In this document: positions 25,806-34,583 of the stretch, in pieces | Numbering within the stretch: position 1 is the first letter of the stretch | How the letters are laid out: the number at the start of each line of letters is the position of its first letter | NCBI GenBank assembly: GCA_018713605.1 | Contig: DVOM01000018.1 | Span: forward strand, 15,862-79,861 | Source: Scatacola_A faecigallinarum | Lineage (GTDB): Bacteria; Pseudomonadota; Alphaproteobacteria; RF32; CAG-239 | Length of the DNA stretch: 64,000 nucleotides | Reading direction: 5' to 3' | Translations under genes and position numbers: made by a program | The notes under the pieces: generated by a model | What the model saw: only the letters and a program-made list of their open reading frames with translations | Told to the model about the DNA's origin: nothing | Database searches by the model: none

Positions 25806-26630
25806 ATGTACGGATATGAAGATCGCGAAAGTAAGAATTGGTCTGTTAAGAAAATTATGAAGTGGGTTGGTGCCGGTATCGGCAGCCTTTTGGTGCTTAT
25901 TGCCCTGATTTCGGCCGTTTACTCCATAAGCCCGGGATACCGAGGCGTTCTGATTACGTTGGGGAAGGTCAGCCAGCACTCGTATATAAACGGTGTCGGT
26001 TTTAAGTGGCCGTTTGTTTCTTCAATGATAAAAATGGACGTTCGAACCCGGAAAATGACGGATAAAACCTCAACATACACTTCGGATATTCAGACGGCCG
26101 ATTTGGAGTATACGTTTACGTATGACTTGAATCCCGAAAATATTCATATATTGTATGAAAAAGTGGGTTTGGATTATGAAGCAAAGGCAATCCTTCCGAG
26201 TTTGAACGACGTTCTCAAGGACGTTATCGGCAAATGGCAGGCACAGGAACTGGTGGCAAACAGAGACAAGGCCAGAGTAGATGTGGTTGCCGGTTTGCAG
26301 GAGCGTTTGGACAGACGTTTTTTTCAAAATATAACTTTTCAGTTTATCAATATAGATTATTCGGATAAGTTTGAGGGAGCGATCGAAGACAAGGTTATTG
26401 CCGAGCAAAAGGCTCAGGAGGCAGTAAACAACACCAAACGCATAAAGGAAGAGGCGGAGCAAAAGCTGATTTCCGCCAAGGCAGAGGCCGAAGCAATGGA
26501 AATTAAGTCGGAAGCTTTGTCTAAAAACAAAGGCCTTACGGAGTATGAGGCTGTGCAAAGATGGGACGGAAGATTACCGCAGTATATGCTGGGCAATTCG
26601 GTGCCGTTTGTAAATTTGGGCGGAAAATAA
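25806..26630 (+). CDS. SPFH/band-7 (prohibitin-like) membrane protein
   Basis: A 274-residue protein with one N-terminal membrane segment (about 20-42) followed by a band-7 domain (PGYRGVLITLGKVSQHSYIN, then ADLEYTFTYDLNPENIHILY). A long coiled coil rich in Ala, Glu and Lys (EDKVIAEQKAQEAVNNTKRI onward) and the short tail WDGRLPQYMLG match prohibitins. Such proteins form ring scaffolds that control membrane proteases such as FtsH. Start taken at the ATG before YGYEDRES; an upstream non-ATG extension looks non-coding. Confidence 0.85.
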   Translation: MYGYEDRESKNWSVKKIMKWVGAGIGSLLVLIALISAVYSISPGYRGVLITLGKVSQHSYINGVGFKWPFVSSMIKMDVRTRKMTDKTSTYTSDIQTADLEYTFTYDLNPENIHILYEKVGLDYEAKAILPSLNDVLKDVIGKWQAQELVANRDKARVDVVAGLQERLDRRFFQNITFQFINIDYSDKFEGAIEDKVIAEQKAQEAVNNTKRIKEEAEQKLISAKAEAEAMEIKSEALSKNKGLTEYEAVQRWDGRLPQYMLGNSVPFVNLGGK

Positions 26631-26645
26631 TCTGTCCGACGTTTG

Positions 26646-26681
26646 AAAAAGAGGTTCTGTTTTATCAGAACCTCTTTTTTT
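26646..26681. terminator. Bidirectional intrinsic terminator
   Basis: AAAAAGAGGTTCTG and its complement form a 14-base-pair stem with a six-base loop and T runs on both strands. It separates the convergent prohibitin-like and threonylcarbamoyl-AMP synthase genes. Confidence 0.9.
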
Positions 26682-27627
26682 AAGCCTTGTATGAAGCGCG
26701 GCGGATGCGGTCGTTGATGGCCAGTCCCAGTCCGTGTTCGGGAACGGGCGACATGGCAAGTCCCGTATAACCGGGAGCAGCATCGGCCCGACGAAGAAAG
26801 GCAAAGAGATTGGCGGCCGCTTCGCGGAGATCTCCGGCAGGGCTGAGGTTCAGGTCGCAGTCGGCGATTTTGCCGAAACCGATGAAAAACTCGCCGGGTT
26901 GGCGGGTCGCGGCGTTTATGCGCAGCGGGTGGTTGGGGGCATAATGTTTGAGCAGCTGTCCGGGAGCGCTGGGCTGGTTGGGATTGCCCTGCGAAAGCAG
27001 AACTTTCTCGTTGAGGAATTTTTCCAAATCTTCTTTTGATGTGCCGCCGGCGCGCAAAATGACCACATTTGAGCCGGTAACGTCGATGATGGTTGATTCA
27101 ACGCCAACCGCGCAGGGGCCGCCGTCCAAAATCATGTCGACCTTGTCGCCGAGACTGTCGAATACATGCTGTGCCGTGGTCGGGCTGATGGATTTGAATT
27201 TGTTGGCAGAGGGCGCGACAATCGGCACGCCGCTTTTTTTGATGAGATCCAGAGCGACCGGATGCGCCGGCATGCGAACGGCTATGTTGGGCAGGCCGGA
27301 ACAGGCCAGGTCGATAGCCGCGTTGTTGTCGCTGCGTTTGAGCACCATGGTCAGCGGTCCGGGCCAGAATTTCCGGGCCAAAGCCATAATGCGTTCGTCG
27401 GTCCGGGCATAGGTTTTCAGAAAATCGGTTTCGGCAATGTGGGAAATCAGCGGGTCGAAAAACGGGCGCTGTTTGGCTTCGAAAATTCTGGCAACCGCCG
27501 CGGCGATATAAACGTTGGCGCCGAGACCGTAAACGGTTTCGGTCGGCATGGCGACGAGACCGCCGCTTTTGACGGCCAGCGCCGCCCGTTCAAGATTATG
27601 TTCGTCGGGTTGAAAAATGTTGTTCAT
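26680..27627 (-). CDS. Threonylcarbamoyl-AMP synthase, Sua5 type
   Basis: Makes threonylcarbamoyl-AMP from Thr, bicarbonate and ATP for the universal t6A37 modification of ANN-decoding tRNAs. The YrdC domain occupies about 1-200, with GGLVAMPTETVYGLGAN and a SAN motif in VAPSANKFKSISPTTA. A linker with PGQLLKHYAPN leads into the C-terminal Sua5 domain, so this is the two-domain form rather than the short TsaC. It lies three bases after a SUKH gene, apparently as the last member of that operon. Confidence 0.92.
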   Translation of the reverse strand: MNNIFQPDEHNLERAALAVKSGGLVAMPTETVYGLGANVYIAAAVARIFEAKQRPFFDPLISHIAETDFLKTYARTDERIMALARKFWPGPLTMVLKRSDNNAAIDLACSGLPNIAVRMPAHPVALDLIKKSGVPIVAPSANKFKSISPTTAQHVFDSLGDKVDMILDGGPCAVGVESTIIDVTGSNVVILRAGGTSKEDLEKFLNEKVLLSQGNPNQPSAPGQLLKHYAPNHPLRINAATRQPGEFFIGFGKIADCDLNLSPAGDLREAAANLFAFLRRADAAPGYTGLAMSPVPEHGLGLAINDRIRRASYKA

Positions 27628-27630
27628 GGC

Positions 27631-28041
27631 CTAAATCTTCAAAATGTGCAGGATTGCCGGTTCAATGTCCGAATATTCTTCTAGCACTTCCATATCTTCT
27701 TTGTCAATGATTTGATACCGCCGGCATTCGGCATTGTAAGCCAGATAGTCGAATTCGTCGCGGCCGAGTATAACAAGTTCGGGGCGGCCGGAAAAAGGAC
27801 TCATTTGGTTGGCCGGGACAATGTCGAGGAAAATTCGCCCTTCGGGAGCAATGCCGAAAATGCCTGCACCGTCGTAGGAAATGCCGTTGCAACGGTGTAA
27901 AAACTCCAGAAAACCTTCGGGAAGCGGGGCGTTGCGGTTTTGAGCCAGTTCTTTTTGAGCCAGAATTATTTTTTGGACATTTACCGGCTTGCCGAGGTAT
28001 CCGGGACGGATTTTGCGCAGGCGTTCAAAAAGCCGGTTCAT
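27631..28041 (-). CDS. SUKH/SMI1-KNR4 family protein, probable immunity protein
   Basis: A 136-residue protein with the SUKH core LPEGFLEFLHRCNGISYDGA at about 39-58, followed by GIFGI and later FDYLAYNAECRRYQIID. The pattern is the same as in the SUKH gene at 8934-9383, though the proteins are clearly distant. Its ATG overlaps the stop of the upstream HNH-like gene (ATGA), the standard toxin then immunity order. Cytoplasmic, with no signal peptide. Immunity function is inferred from family and position. Confidence 0.75.
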   Translation of the reverse strand: MNRLFERLRKIRPGYLGKPVNVQKIILAQKELAQNRNAPLPEGFLEFLHRCNGISYDGAGIFGIAPEGRIFLDIVPANQMSPFSGRPELVILGRDEFDYLAYNAECRRYQIIDKEDMEVLEEYSDIEPAILHILKI

Positions 28042-29879
28042 CTTTTGCCTCTCTGTGCACGCAGCGTGTATTGGATGAGTTTTTCGAACTTCTGTTCGTC
28101 TTCAAACTGGCTGATGGTTTTAATGGCGGATTTCTTGGCGGCACGCAGTGCCAGATATTGTTTGCGTTTTTCAATCAGCTCGTTGCGAAGGCTGAGGTAT
28201 TCGTCTTTTTTGCGGGAGATTTTTTCAATGCGTTTCAGCAGCCCTTTCGGTTTTTTTCTTTTTTGTTTGGGGAGCGCTGCTTCTGCGGCAGCGGTTTGTC
28301 CTTTTTCTTCTTTTTTTGGCGGCTGCCGGGTTTCCGGTTGGGTTTGAGTCTTCGTTTCCGTAATTTCCTGCAAAATTTTGCCGAGTTTTTCCTGTTTTTG
28401 TTTCAGTTTTTTCTGCTGTTTCTTTTCGCGGCGCGAAATTTTGGCTTTGGGCTGCCAGTATTCGTCGCTTTTTTCGAGCAGGAGCTGTTTGCTGCGGAAA
28501 GAGTCCAACGCTTCTTTGTTGTACTGTTTGTAATGCGTTTGTCCGAAGTCGCATTCTATTTGGAAAAGTTTGTTGAAACCGCCGTAGAACGCAAGGTTTT
28601 CGCCGATTTCGATGCGGGAAACGTAGTATTCGGCGCCGTTGACCATGCCGGTCCGGTCAAGAGAGTGGGCAAAGAAGTGATAGGGCTCGATAATCAGGCA
28701 GAGGTTTTTGAATTGGTTTACTTCGGCAAAATTGGTCTTTTCGCCGCTGTCCTGAACGGCGACCTTATGATGTACGGTAAGTTCGGGTCCGGTAACCGGA
28801 TTGCCGTTTTCGTCCCGGGCCAGAATGACGCTGATGAGCCCGGCGGCACGGATGCCGGCCGCCTGTCCGTCGGTTATCGGATCTCCGGCGCGGGTTTCTT
28901 CGGGAATAAGTTTGCGCTTTTTCAGCGGTTCCAGCATTTCCTGCGTATAATTCGTTTCAAGGACGTCAAAACCGCCGGTTACGCCGTATTGTTCCATGTG
29001 GCGGATGAGCGTTTCGGTATAGCGCGGGTCGTAACCGCGCAGTTCCATGATGCGGCGCAGCGATGTCTTGTTGCGGCGGATAAAGGCTTTGACAAAACGG
29101 TATTTGGCTCCCAAAAACAAATTAGCCCGCTCATCCTTTTCGGCGTCGGGCTTGCTTTTGGCAATATAGCGGTTGTAGAGTATCTGAGAGAAGTCGTAGG
29201 CATTCAGGCGCTTGAAGTCCTGAGGCGAAATGCCTTCCTTTATCAGCAGCTCGGGAAGGTTGCGTTCCAGCAGCCGGAAACTGCGAAACTGCCGGAAGAC
29301 CGTCCAGGACGGCGACTGGCTCAAATCGTAATCGGCGGGTCTGACGCCGGCGGTTTTTTCCGGGTTTCGCTGCCGATAGGTTTCGGAGAGCTTTTTGGAA
29401 CTTTTGCCGTCTTTCTTTTCGTCGATTTTATCGACCGTGCCGTAAAAATCCATGCGGATAATATGTTTTATTTCGCGGGGCAGAGCGTAGTGGCGCTTGT
29501 TGATACATTTCATGCCCCAGGCGTGGAGCTGTCCGGCCAAATCAAGGCGGAGCTGTTCGCGCGCGTCGTCCTCGGTTATGTGCGAGCGGGCGGCAAACTC
29601 GCGGACAAAGCTTCCCTTGTAGAGGTTTTCGATATCGGCCTGAACGATGGTTGCGGCGTTTTTCTCCAGCATGAGAATATCGTCACAGGTTTCGGATATC
29701 TTGTTTTGATAGAAGCTGTCAAAACTGTTGATGTCGCTGTGCGGGGCGGCGGCATTTTCGTCGGGAATGGGAAGGTTTGAAGCGGTAATGGAGTCGAGAA
29801 TCCGGTCAAGAGAAAGGTCTGCTTCGTCGACGAAGTCAGGAAACGCATCGTTTAATTTCTCCACTCGTTTCTTAGCCAA
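28038..29879 (-). CDS. Large HNH-nuclease-like protein with basic coiled C-terminus, candidate secreted toxin
   Basis: A 613-residue protein with no signal peptide. The region 356-408 carries an HNH core: TVHHKVAVQDSG with His370/His371, Asn392 in FKNLCLI, then His401 and His405. Residues 1-330 are helical and unassigned. Residues about 475-613 are an extremely basic coiled coil (runs such as RREKKQQKKLKQKQ) ending in RAQRGKR, resembling the positively charged C-terminal signals recognised by VirD4-type coupling proteins. A SUKH gene overlaps the stop. A phage or house-keeping HNH enzyme is the alternative, but the immunity-like partner argues for a toxin. Confidence 0.65.
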   Translation of the reverse strand: MAKKRVEKLNDAFPDFVDEADLSLDRILDSITASNLPIPDENAAAPHSDINSFDSFYQNKISETCDDILMLEKNAATIVQADIENLYKGSFVREFAARSHITEDDAREQLRLDLAGQLHAWGMKCINKRHYALPREIKHIIRMDFYGTVDKIDEKKDGKSSKKLSETYRQRNPEKTAGVRPADYDLSQSPSWTVFRQFRSFRLLERNLPELLIKEGISPQDFKRLNAYDFSQILYNRYIAKSKPDAEKDERANLFLGAKYRFVKAFIRRNKTSLRRIMELRGYDPRYTETLIRHMEQYGVTGGFDVLETNYTQEMLEPLKKRKLIPEETRAGDPITDGQAAGIRAAGLISVILARDENGNPVTGPELTVHHKVAVQDSGEKTNFAEVNQFKNLCLIIEPYHFFAHSLDRTGMVNGAEYYVSRIEIGENLAFYGGFNKLFQIECDFGQTHYKQYNKEALDSFRSKQLLLEKSDEYWQPKAKISRREKKQQKKLKQKQEKLGKILQEITETKTQTQPETRQPPKKEEKGQTAAAEAALPKQKRKKPKGLLKRIEKISRKKDEYLSLRNELIEKRKQYLALRAAKKSAIKTISQFEDEQKFEKLIQYTLRAQRGKR

Positions 29880-29976
29880 AACTTTTCTCGTTTGTCAGAA
29901 ATTATTTATTTTGTCTAAATTTTACATTATTTTTTTGATTTTTACCAGTTTAAATTAGGGTTTTGTTATTTATTTC

Positions 29977-29986
29977 TGTGTATAAT
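29977..29986 (+). promoter_or_regulatory. Extended -10 promoter candidate for the aminopeptidase pair
   Basis: TGTGTATAAT is an extended -10 element with a full TATAAT, 35 bases before the ATG. No good -35 box is visible at the expected distance. Confidence 0.45.
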
Positions 29987-30020
29987 CTGCAAAAAGTTTA
30001 CCATTGTAGGGGGAAGACGT

Positions 30021-31511
30021 ATGCTCGAGATAATTTTCAATAGAAAATGCACGGAAAAGTGCGATGTGAAAGTCATCGGGCTGGCAGAAAAGCAGAGTTT
30101 TTGCGACTCGGCTTTTGTGAAATTTTTGGACAAAGAGGAGTGCCGGATTCTGCATCAGGCGATTAAGGCCGAAAATTTTACGGGCAAAAGCGGCACCTGG
30201 GTTGACAGCTATTCCGCCAAAGGGCGACTGATAGCCGTAGGTCTGGGCTGCCGGCCGCAGAAGCTTGATTTGCGAAAAACCGGCGGACGCCTTGTGCGCC
30301 GGCTTTCAAAAAACCGGGTGGCGAAATTCTGGGTCGGCGACGTCAAGGGCTGCCGCCTGAGCCAGGAGGAAATTGCGCATAATGTTGCTTTCGGCATGCT
30401 GCTGGGGTCCTATCGTTTTGACAAATATTTTACCAGAAAACCGGCAGAAGACTATCCGGTTCTGGAGAAGGTTTATTTCGACAGCGCTGAAAAAGACAAA
30501 ATCTCGCTGGGGGATTTTGTGGATATGGCTTCTTTGGCCAACGCGGTGCGCTATGCGCGTGACCTGGTCAACGAACCGGCCAATTTTCTGACGCCGGAAG
30601 CCTTTGCTTCGGACGTAGAACGGCTGCGGTATCTGAAACTGGACGTGGAAATTCTGGATGAACGGGAACTCCGCAAGCAGGATTTCAACATGCTGCTGGA
30701 AGTTGCCAAAGGTTCGGAAGCCAGGCCCCGGGTCGGCGTGATGATATGGCACGGCGACAAGCGCCGCAAAGAAATGGATGCGGTGCTGGTCGGCAAGGGC
30801 GTAACCTATGATGCCGGAGGAATTAACCTGAAAGACCGCAAGAACCTGACGAATATGTATGCGGATATGGCCGGTGCGGCCGCCGTTGCGGCAACAATGA
30901 AGTCAATTGCGCTGGAGCGCCGAATGGTAAACGTGGCGGCAGTGGTCGGGCTGGTAGAAAACATGCCTTCCGGCCGGGCGCTGCATCCGTTTGACGTTAT
31001 CCGGTCAATGTCGGGACAAACGGTCGAAGTGACGAATACGGACGGCGAAGGGCGCCTGTTGCTGGCCGATCTGCTCTGGTATGCGCAAAAGCGTTTTGAG
31101 CCGGCGCGGATAATCGACATCGCCACGTTGACCGGAACCGTCGCTTATGCGCTGGCCGGGCAATATGCCGGAATTTTCGGCAATGACAAAAAGCTGATTG
31201 CCGCGTTGACCGAAAGCGGCGCCGAGTGCGGCGAGCCTTTGTGGGAACTGCCGCTGAACGATGAATTTGACAAGTGGATTGATTCGGACGTCGCGGACAT
31301 GAAAAACGTCGGCAAAGACGTTGGCGACGGCTCGCAGGCGGCGGCTTTTCTGCAACGCTACATTCGGAAAGGCGTCAGCTGGGCGCATATCGACATGGCG
31401 GATATGGAGATTGCCGGCGAAGATACGGCGTTGTGCCCGAAAGGGGCGACCGGTTTCGGCGTGCAGCTGCTGAATCGGTATCTTAGAAATCTGGAATCGG
31501 AGAAAAAGTAA
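30021..31511 (+). CDS. Leucyl aminopeptidase family protein (peptidase M17)
   Basis: A cytosolic di-metal aminopeptidase that removes N-terminal residues from peptides. The C-terminal catalytic domain has all ligands: GKGVTYDAGGINLK supplies metal-binding Lys and Asp plus the catalytic Lys, YADMAG supplies Asp, and NTDGEGRL supplies Asp, Glu and the catalytic Arg. The signature normally reads NTDAEGRL, so Gly replaces Ala. The N-terminal domain (about 1-190) is divergent. 496 residues is typical. It is followed one base later by a second, unrelated aminopeptidase gene. Confidence 0.9.
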   Translation: MLEIIFNRKCTEKCDVKVIGLAEKQSFCDSAFVKFLDKEECRILHQAIKAENFTGKSGTWVDSYSAKGRLIAVGLGCRPQKLDLRKTGGRLVRRLSKNRVAKFWVGDVKGCRLSQEEIAHNVAFGMLLGSYRFDKYFTRKPAEDYPVLEKVYFDSAEKDKISLGDFVDMASLANAVRYARDLVNEPANFLTPEAFASDVERLRYLKLDVEILDERELRKQDFNMLLEVAKGSEARPRVGVMIWHGDKRRKEMDAVLVGKGVTYDAGGINLKDRKNLTNMYADMAGAAAVAATMKSIALERRMVNVAAVVGLVENMPSGRALHPFDVIRSMSGQTVEVTNTDGEGRLLLADLLWYAQKRFEPARIIDIATLTGTVAYALAGQYAGIFGNDKKLIAALTESGAECGEPLWELPLNDEFDKWIDSDVADMKNVGKDVGDGSQAAAFLQRYIRKGVSWAHIDMADMEIAGEDTALCPKGATGFGVQLLNRYLRNLESEKK

Positions 31512-31512
31512 A

Positions 31513-32634
31513 ATGAAGAGAGACGAAAGAATTGTCAGGCTGGCTGAAAACGTCGTTAATTATTCGGTCGGCGTGCAGAAGGGCGAACGGATTTACGTTG
31601 AATGCTTCGGCGCGTCGGCGCAGTCGTTGTTTGAGGAAGTGATTGCTGCGGTAACGCGTGCCGGCGGCGTGCCGTTTTATTACTGCAACGACAATGCCTT
31701 TATCCGCGATTTTCTGCGCTGTGCGGACGAGGCGCAGATTAAGGCCTATGCGGAAATGCACCGGGGGCTGATGGAAGACTGCGCCGGATATGTCGGCATC
31801 CGCGGTTTTGACGATATTTTTGCGCTTTCCGAACTGCCGGCGGAAAAGAACGCGCTCTGGGCTAAATATTTCTGGGAGGCGGTACATACCCGCGTGCGGC
31901 TGAACAAGCGCTGGTGCGTCATGCGTTATCCGAACGTGACGATGGCGGCAATGTCGAAAATGTCGCTGAAGGAATTTGAAGACTTCTATTTTGAAGCCTG
32001 TCTGCTTGATTATCGTAAAATGGGCGCGGCGATGAGCGGTTTGCAGAAACTGATGGAAAAGACCGACAGGGTCAAAATCATTGCGCCGGATACGCATCTG
32101 GAATTTTCGATTAAGGGAATTCCGGCCGTCAAAAGCGAGGGAAAGCGCAATATTCCCGACGGCGAGGTTTATACGGCGCCGGTTAAGGATTCGATTAACG
32201 GTTATGTGCAGTTTAACACCGACAGCGCCTATCACGGTTCGGTATTTTCGCGCATCAGGCTGGAATTTAAGGACGGACGGATTGTAAAGGCTTCGTCACA
32301 GGTTAACGACGAGCTGTTTCAGAAAATCCTGGATACGGATGAGGGGTCGCGTTATATGGGCGAGTTTGCGCTGGGCGTGAATCCGTACATAACGCATCCG
32401 ATTTTGGACATTTTGTTTGACGAGAAAATCGGCGGCTCTTTTCATATGGCCATCGGCAACGCCTATGAACACGCGTTTAACGGCAACCGTTCCGCCAACC
32501 ACTGGGATTTAATCCAGATGCAGGACGGTAAACACGGCGGCGGCGAAATCTGGTTTGACGACGTGTTAATCCGCAAAGACGGGCGTTTTGTGCTGCCGGA
32601 GCTGGAAGCTTTGAATCCGGAAAATCTGAAATAG
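31513..32634 (+). CDS. Aminopeptidase of the M29 (AmpS/PepS) family
   Basis: A metal-dependent cytosolic aminopeptidase. GERIYVECFGASAQSLFEEV opens the N-terminal domain. Candidate metal ligands occur in the expected order: Glu in NIPDGEVYTAP, Glu in YMGEFALG, His in SFHMAIGNAYEHAF, His in NRSANHWDLI, and Asp in the last strand. 373 residues, slightly short of the usual 400. Adjacent to the M17 gene with one intervening base, so the two probably form a peptide-degradation operon. Confidence 0.88.
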   Translation: MKRDERIVRLAENVVNYSVGVQKGERIYVECFGASAQSLFEEVIAAVTRAGGVPFYYCNDNAFIRDFLRCADEAQIKAYAEMHRGLMEDCAGYVGIRGFDDIFALSELPAEKNALWAKYFWEAVHTRVRLNKRWCVMRYPNVTMAAMSKMSLKEFEDFYFEACLLDYRKMGAAMSGLQKLMEKTDRVKIIAPDTHLEFSIKGIPAVKSEGKRNIPDGEVYTAPVKDSINGYVQFNTDSAYHGSVFSRIRLEFKDGRIVKASSQVNDELFQKILDTDEGSRYMGEFALGVNPYITHPILDILFDEKIGGSFHMAIGNAYEHAFNGNRSANHWDLIQMQDGKHGGGEIWFDDVLIRKDGRFVLPELEALNPENLK

Positions 32635-32641
32635 AAAAGCG

Positions 32642-32680
32642 AAGAACCGCGTCCCGGTCAGGGAGGCGGTTCTTTGCCGA
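32642..32680. terminator. Hairpin between convergent genes, weak terminator
   Basis: AAGAACCGC (32642-32650) pairs perfectly with GCGGTTCTT (32666-32674). The T run is short, so termination efficiency is doubtful. The right arm lies inside the 3' end of the convergent unknown gene. Confidence 0.45.
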
Positions 32681-33434
32681 CGGAAACGGACAGCCCTTCC
32701 GCAAAACAGTAGCCTTTTTCCGGCGAATCCGAAACGACATAATACTTTTTGTCGCGCAGAAAGCCTTTGCCGGGCGGGACGGGCTGCCAGTTGAGCGTAT
32801 TGAAGTCATACATGTCAAACAGCACGTAATCGTCGGTAAAGGCAGCCAGCAGACGGAATTTGTTGGCTTCGCATCTGATTTTCCAGACCGGAATAACGTA
32901 GTTTTCGCATTTGGAAAATTCAGTGTTGAGCCTGCCGTCGTTGATGATGGTGCATTTGTTCAGCGTGGCGCTGAGCGGTTTTTCTCCCCAGACCATGGCG
33001 ACAAACTTGGCCATTTCTTCGTTGTCGATATACGCGAGGGAAAATATGGTCCAGTCTTCGAGTTTCTGTCCGTCGATTTCAACGGTTTCGTATTCGAAAC
33101 AGAAGATTTCCTCGTCACAGACGAAAGTCGTGCCGGCGGGAATTTCGCAAAGCAGGCGGATGTCCCTGTAAGGCGCATAGCTTTCTTTGTGATAAAAAGC
33201 CGGAATGGTAATTATGCCAAAGGTTCCGGCATAGCAGACCCATTGAATGACGCGCAGCTGTTCGGGCGGTTTGGAGCCAATGAACAGTTTGGGCAGCGGT
33301 TCGGTACGAGTCAGCAGGGTTAATCCGAGAACAATCTTACCGTAATAACCGTTTCGGGCGAATTCCTTTTTGGCGGCGGACCACGATTTGAGCATGCAGA
33401 AATCGTCGGTCGGGCGCAGATACTTTTTTTCCAT
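32658..33434 (-). CDS. Unknown soluble protein
   Basis: A 258-residue protein with no signal peptide, not assigned. It alternates short strands and aromatic residues, for example LLCEIPAGTTFVCDEEIFCF and YVLFDMYDFNTLNWQPV. The closing GYCFAEGLSVSVG has the look of a beta-sheet domain. Eight cysteines suggest a cytoplasmic location or metal binding. It stands alone, convergent to the aminopeptidase pair. Confidence 0.6.
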   Translation of the reverse strand: MEKKYLRPTDDFCMLKSWSAAKKEFARNGYYGKIVLGLTLLTRTEPLPKLFIGSKPPEQLRVIQWVCYAGTFGIITIPAFYHKESYAPYRDIRLLCEIPAGTTFVCDEEIFCFEYETVEIDGQKLEDWTIFSLAYIDNEEMAKFVAMVWGEKPLSATLNKCTIINDGRLNTEFSKCENYVIPVWKIRCEANKFRLLAAFTDDYVLFDMYDFNTLNWQPVPPGKGFLRDKKYYVVSDSPEKGYCFAEGLSVSVGKEPPP

Positions 33435-33643
33435 AGGCTGTTATTTTAGAATAATGACTATAAATTTAGAATATTTTGTCCAAACAAAATAGCGCGTCCC
33501 TTGTCAAAATGCAATAAAAAAGATGAAATTTTGCGAAGAACGTCATTTTTTGACAAAAGTGGTTTACAATTCGGCAAAAGATGATACATTAGCAGGCCTG
33601 TGATTAGTTTTTTAGATATATTAACTTTTTAAATGTTTTTATC

Positions 33644-34078
33644 ATGGAACATTTTATTATTAGCGGTCTTAACGAACAACAGACCCTGGTGTGTTTAATT
33701 GTTGCGGCTTTTGCCTTTATCGGCGCTGCGGAGTATTTAATCGGCCTTATGGCTGCGAAGAGCGTTGTCCCTGCTTTTGTTCCGGCTTTTTGGCAATCCG
33801 GCGACGGGGACGGCGGCTGTGGAAATCGTGTTGTTAAATGCGATTTGATGTCGGCTCGCAGCGGTTCGGTTTCGGCGGCAAAGGCGACGTCCGGCAAGAA
33901 GTTTACCCGCGTGACCAGTTCACATGTTTCTTATTCCGGTGAGGAACTTAAGAAATTGAGAGCCGAGTTTAACCGTCTGAAAAATCAGATGCTGACGCAG
34001 GGAAAACTCAGCCCCGAACAACAGCGCGACTATGAACGGACGCGTCAAATTCTGGCTCACTACGGTCTGAAAGTCTGA
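33644..34078 (+). CDS. Unknown small membrane-anchored protein
   Basis: A 144-residue protein. Residues about 15-50 are hydrophobic (LIVAAFAFIGAAEYLIGLMA), then comes a glycine-rich loop and a basic linker. A C-terminal helix, SGEELKKLRAEFNRLKNQM, leads to LSPEQQRDYERTRQILAHYG. Upstream, TTGACA at about 33549 may be part of the promoter. The ATG has no strong ribosome-binding site. Function unknown. Confidence 0.6.
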   Translation: MEHFIISGLNEQQTLVCLIVAAFAFIGAAEYLIGLMAAKSVVPAFVPAFWQSGDGDGGCGNRVVKCDLMSARSGSVSAAKATSGKKFTRVTSSHVSYSGEELKKLRAEFNRLKNQMLTQGKLSPEQQRDYERTRQILAHYGLKV

Positions 34079-34096
34079 TAAACTTTGTTAACCTTG

Positions 34097-34138
34097 AAAA
34101 CGCGGCGGCTTTTGTGAAAAAGCACCGCGTTTTTTTTT
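34097..34138 (+). terminator. Intrinsic terminator
   Basis: AAAACGCGG pairs with CCGCGTTTT, and inside it GCTTTT pairs with AAAAGC. Nine T follow. It ends the preceding small membrane-protein gene. Confidence 0.85.
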
Positions 34139-34530
34139 CGTTGCCTTGCAAGCTGTTGCCGGCTTGACAAGGGGACGCCCTTGAGCGCAAGCTGGCTGTG
34201 GCGCGAACCTTTGTTGAAGCGCGCAAGCTGTTGCTGAGGCCGAGCCTTGTATTTTCTTTGTCATCCTCGGGCAAGCGCAGCACGACCCGGGGAGCCATGG
34301 ATGTCCGGGGCACATGCTCAGCGTGTTTCCCGAGTTTGTCTTGTAAGCCTCGTGGCTTTCGCTGTCGCTTGACCGCTCGCCAACAAGACTACACCGCAGC
34401 CGGCTCGCAGCTTCACCGGAGCTGCTCCCCACGCTGCGCCTGAACATGACAGTAATAAAAAGGGATCTCTTGGATTGTCGGATCAAGTCCGACAATGACG
34501 AGGGAAAGAGGCAAGCCGACAATCTCTCGG
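34139..34530. repeat. Non-coding tract of palindromic, REP-like repeats
   Basis: No credible gene. The tract contains GTCATCCTCGGGCAAGCGC and CGACCCGGGGAGCCATGGAT, resembling the GTCATCC...GGATCCATG intergenic repeats of alphaproteobacteria. The perfect hairpin TTGTCGGA / TCCGACAA at 34476-34496 is the other common unit of such repeats. GCGCAAGCTG also recurs twice. Base composition is higher in GC than the flanks. Short open frames here are by-products of the repeats. Confidence 0.55.
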
Positions 34531-34549
34531 CTATTCATAAAAAAAGCCG

Positions 34550-34577
34550 TTGCAAAATAGCTTTTAGCCTTTATAAT
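34550..34577 (+). promoter_or_regulatory. Promoter of the structured RNA
   Basis: TTGCAA (34550-34555) and a perfect TATAAT (34572-34577) are 16 bases apart. Transcription would begin near 34584, just before the folded region. Confidence 0.65.
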
Positions 34578-34583
34578 CATTTT

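Noticed and set aside
28071..29780. 569-codon plus-strand open frame opposite the large HNH-like gene
   Set aside because: Phe-rich mirror of the Lys/Glu-rich minus-strand protein. The minus-strand frame has the HNH motif and the overlap with SUKH.
34198..34443. Small open frames in the repeat tract
   Set aside because: They come from palindromic repeat sequence, lack ribosome-binding sites, and run in several frames at once.
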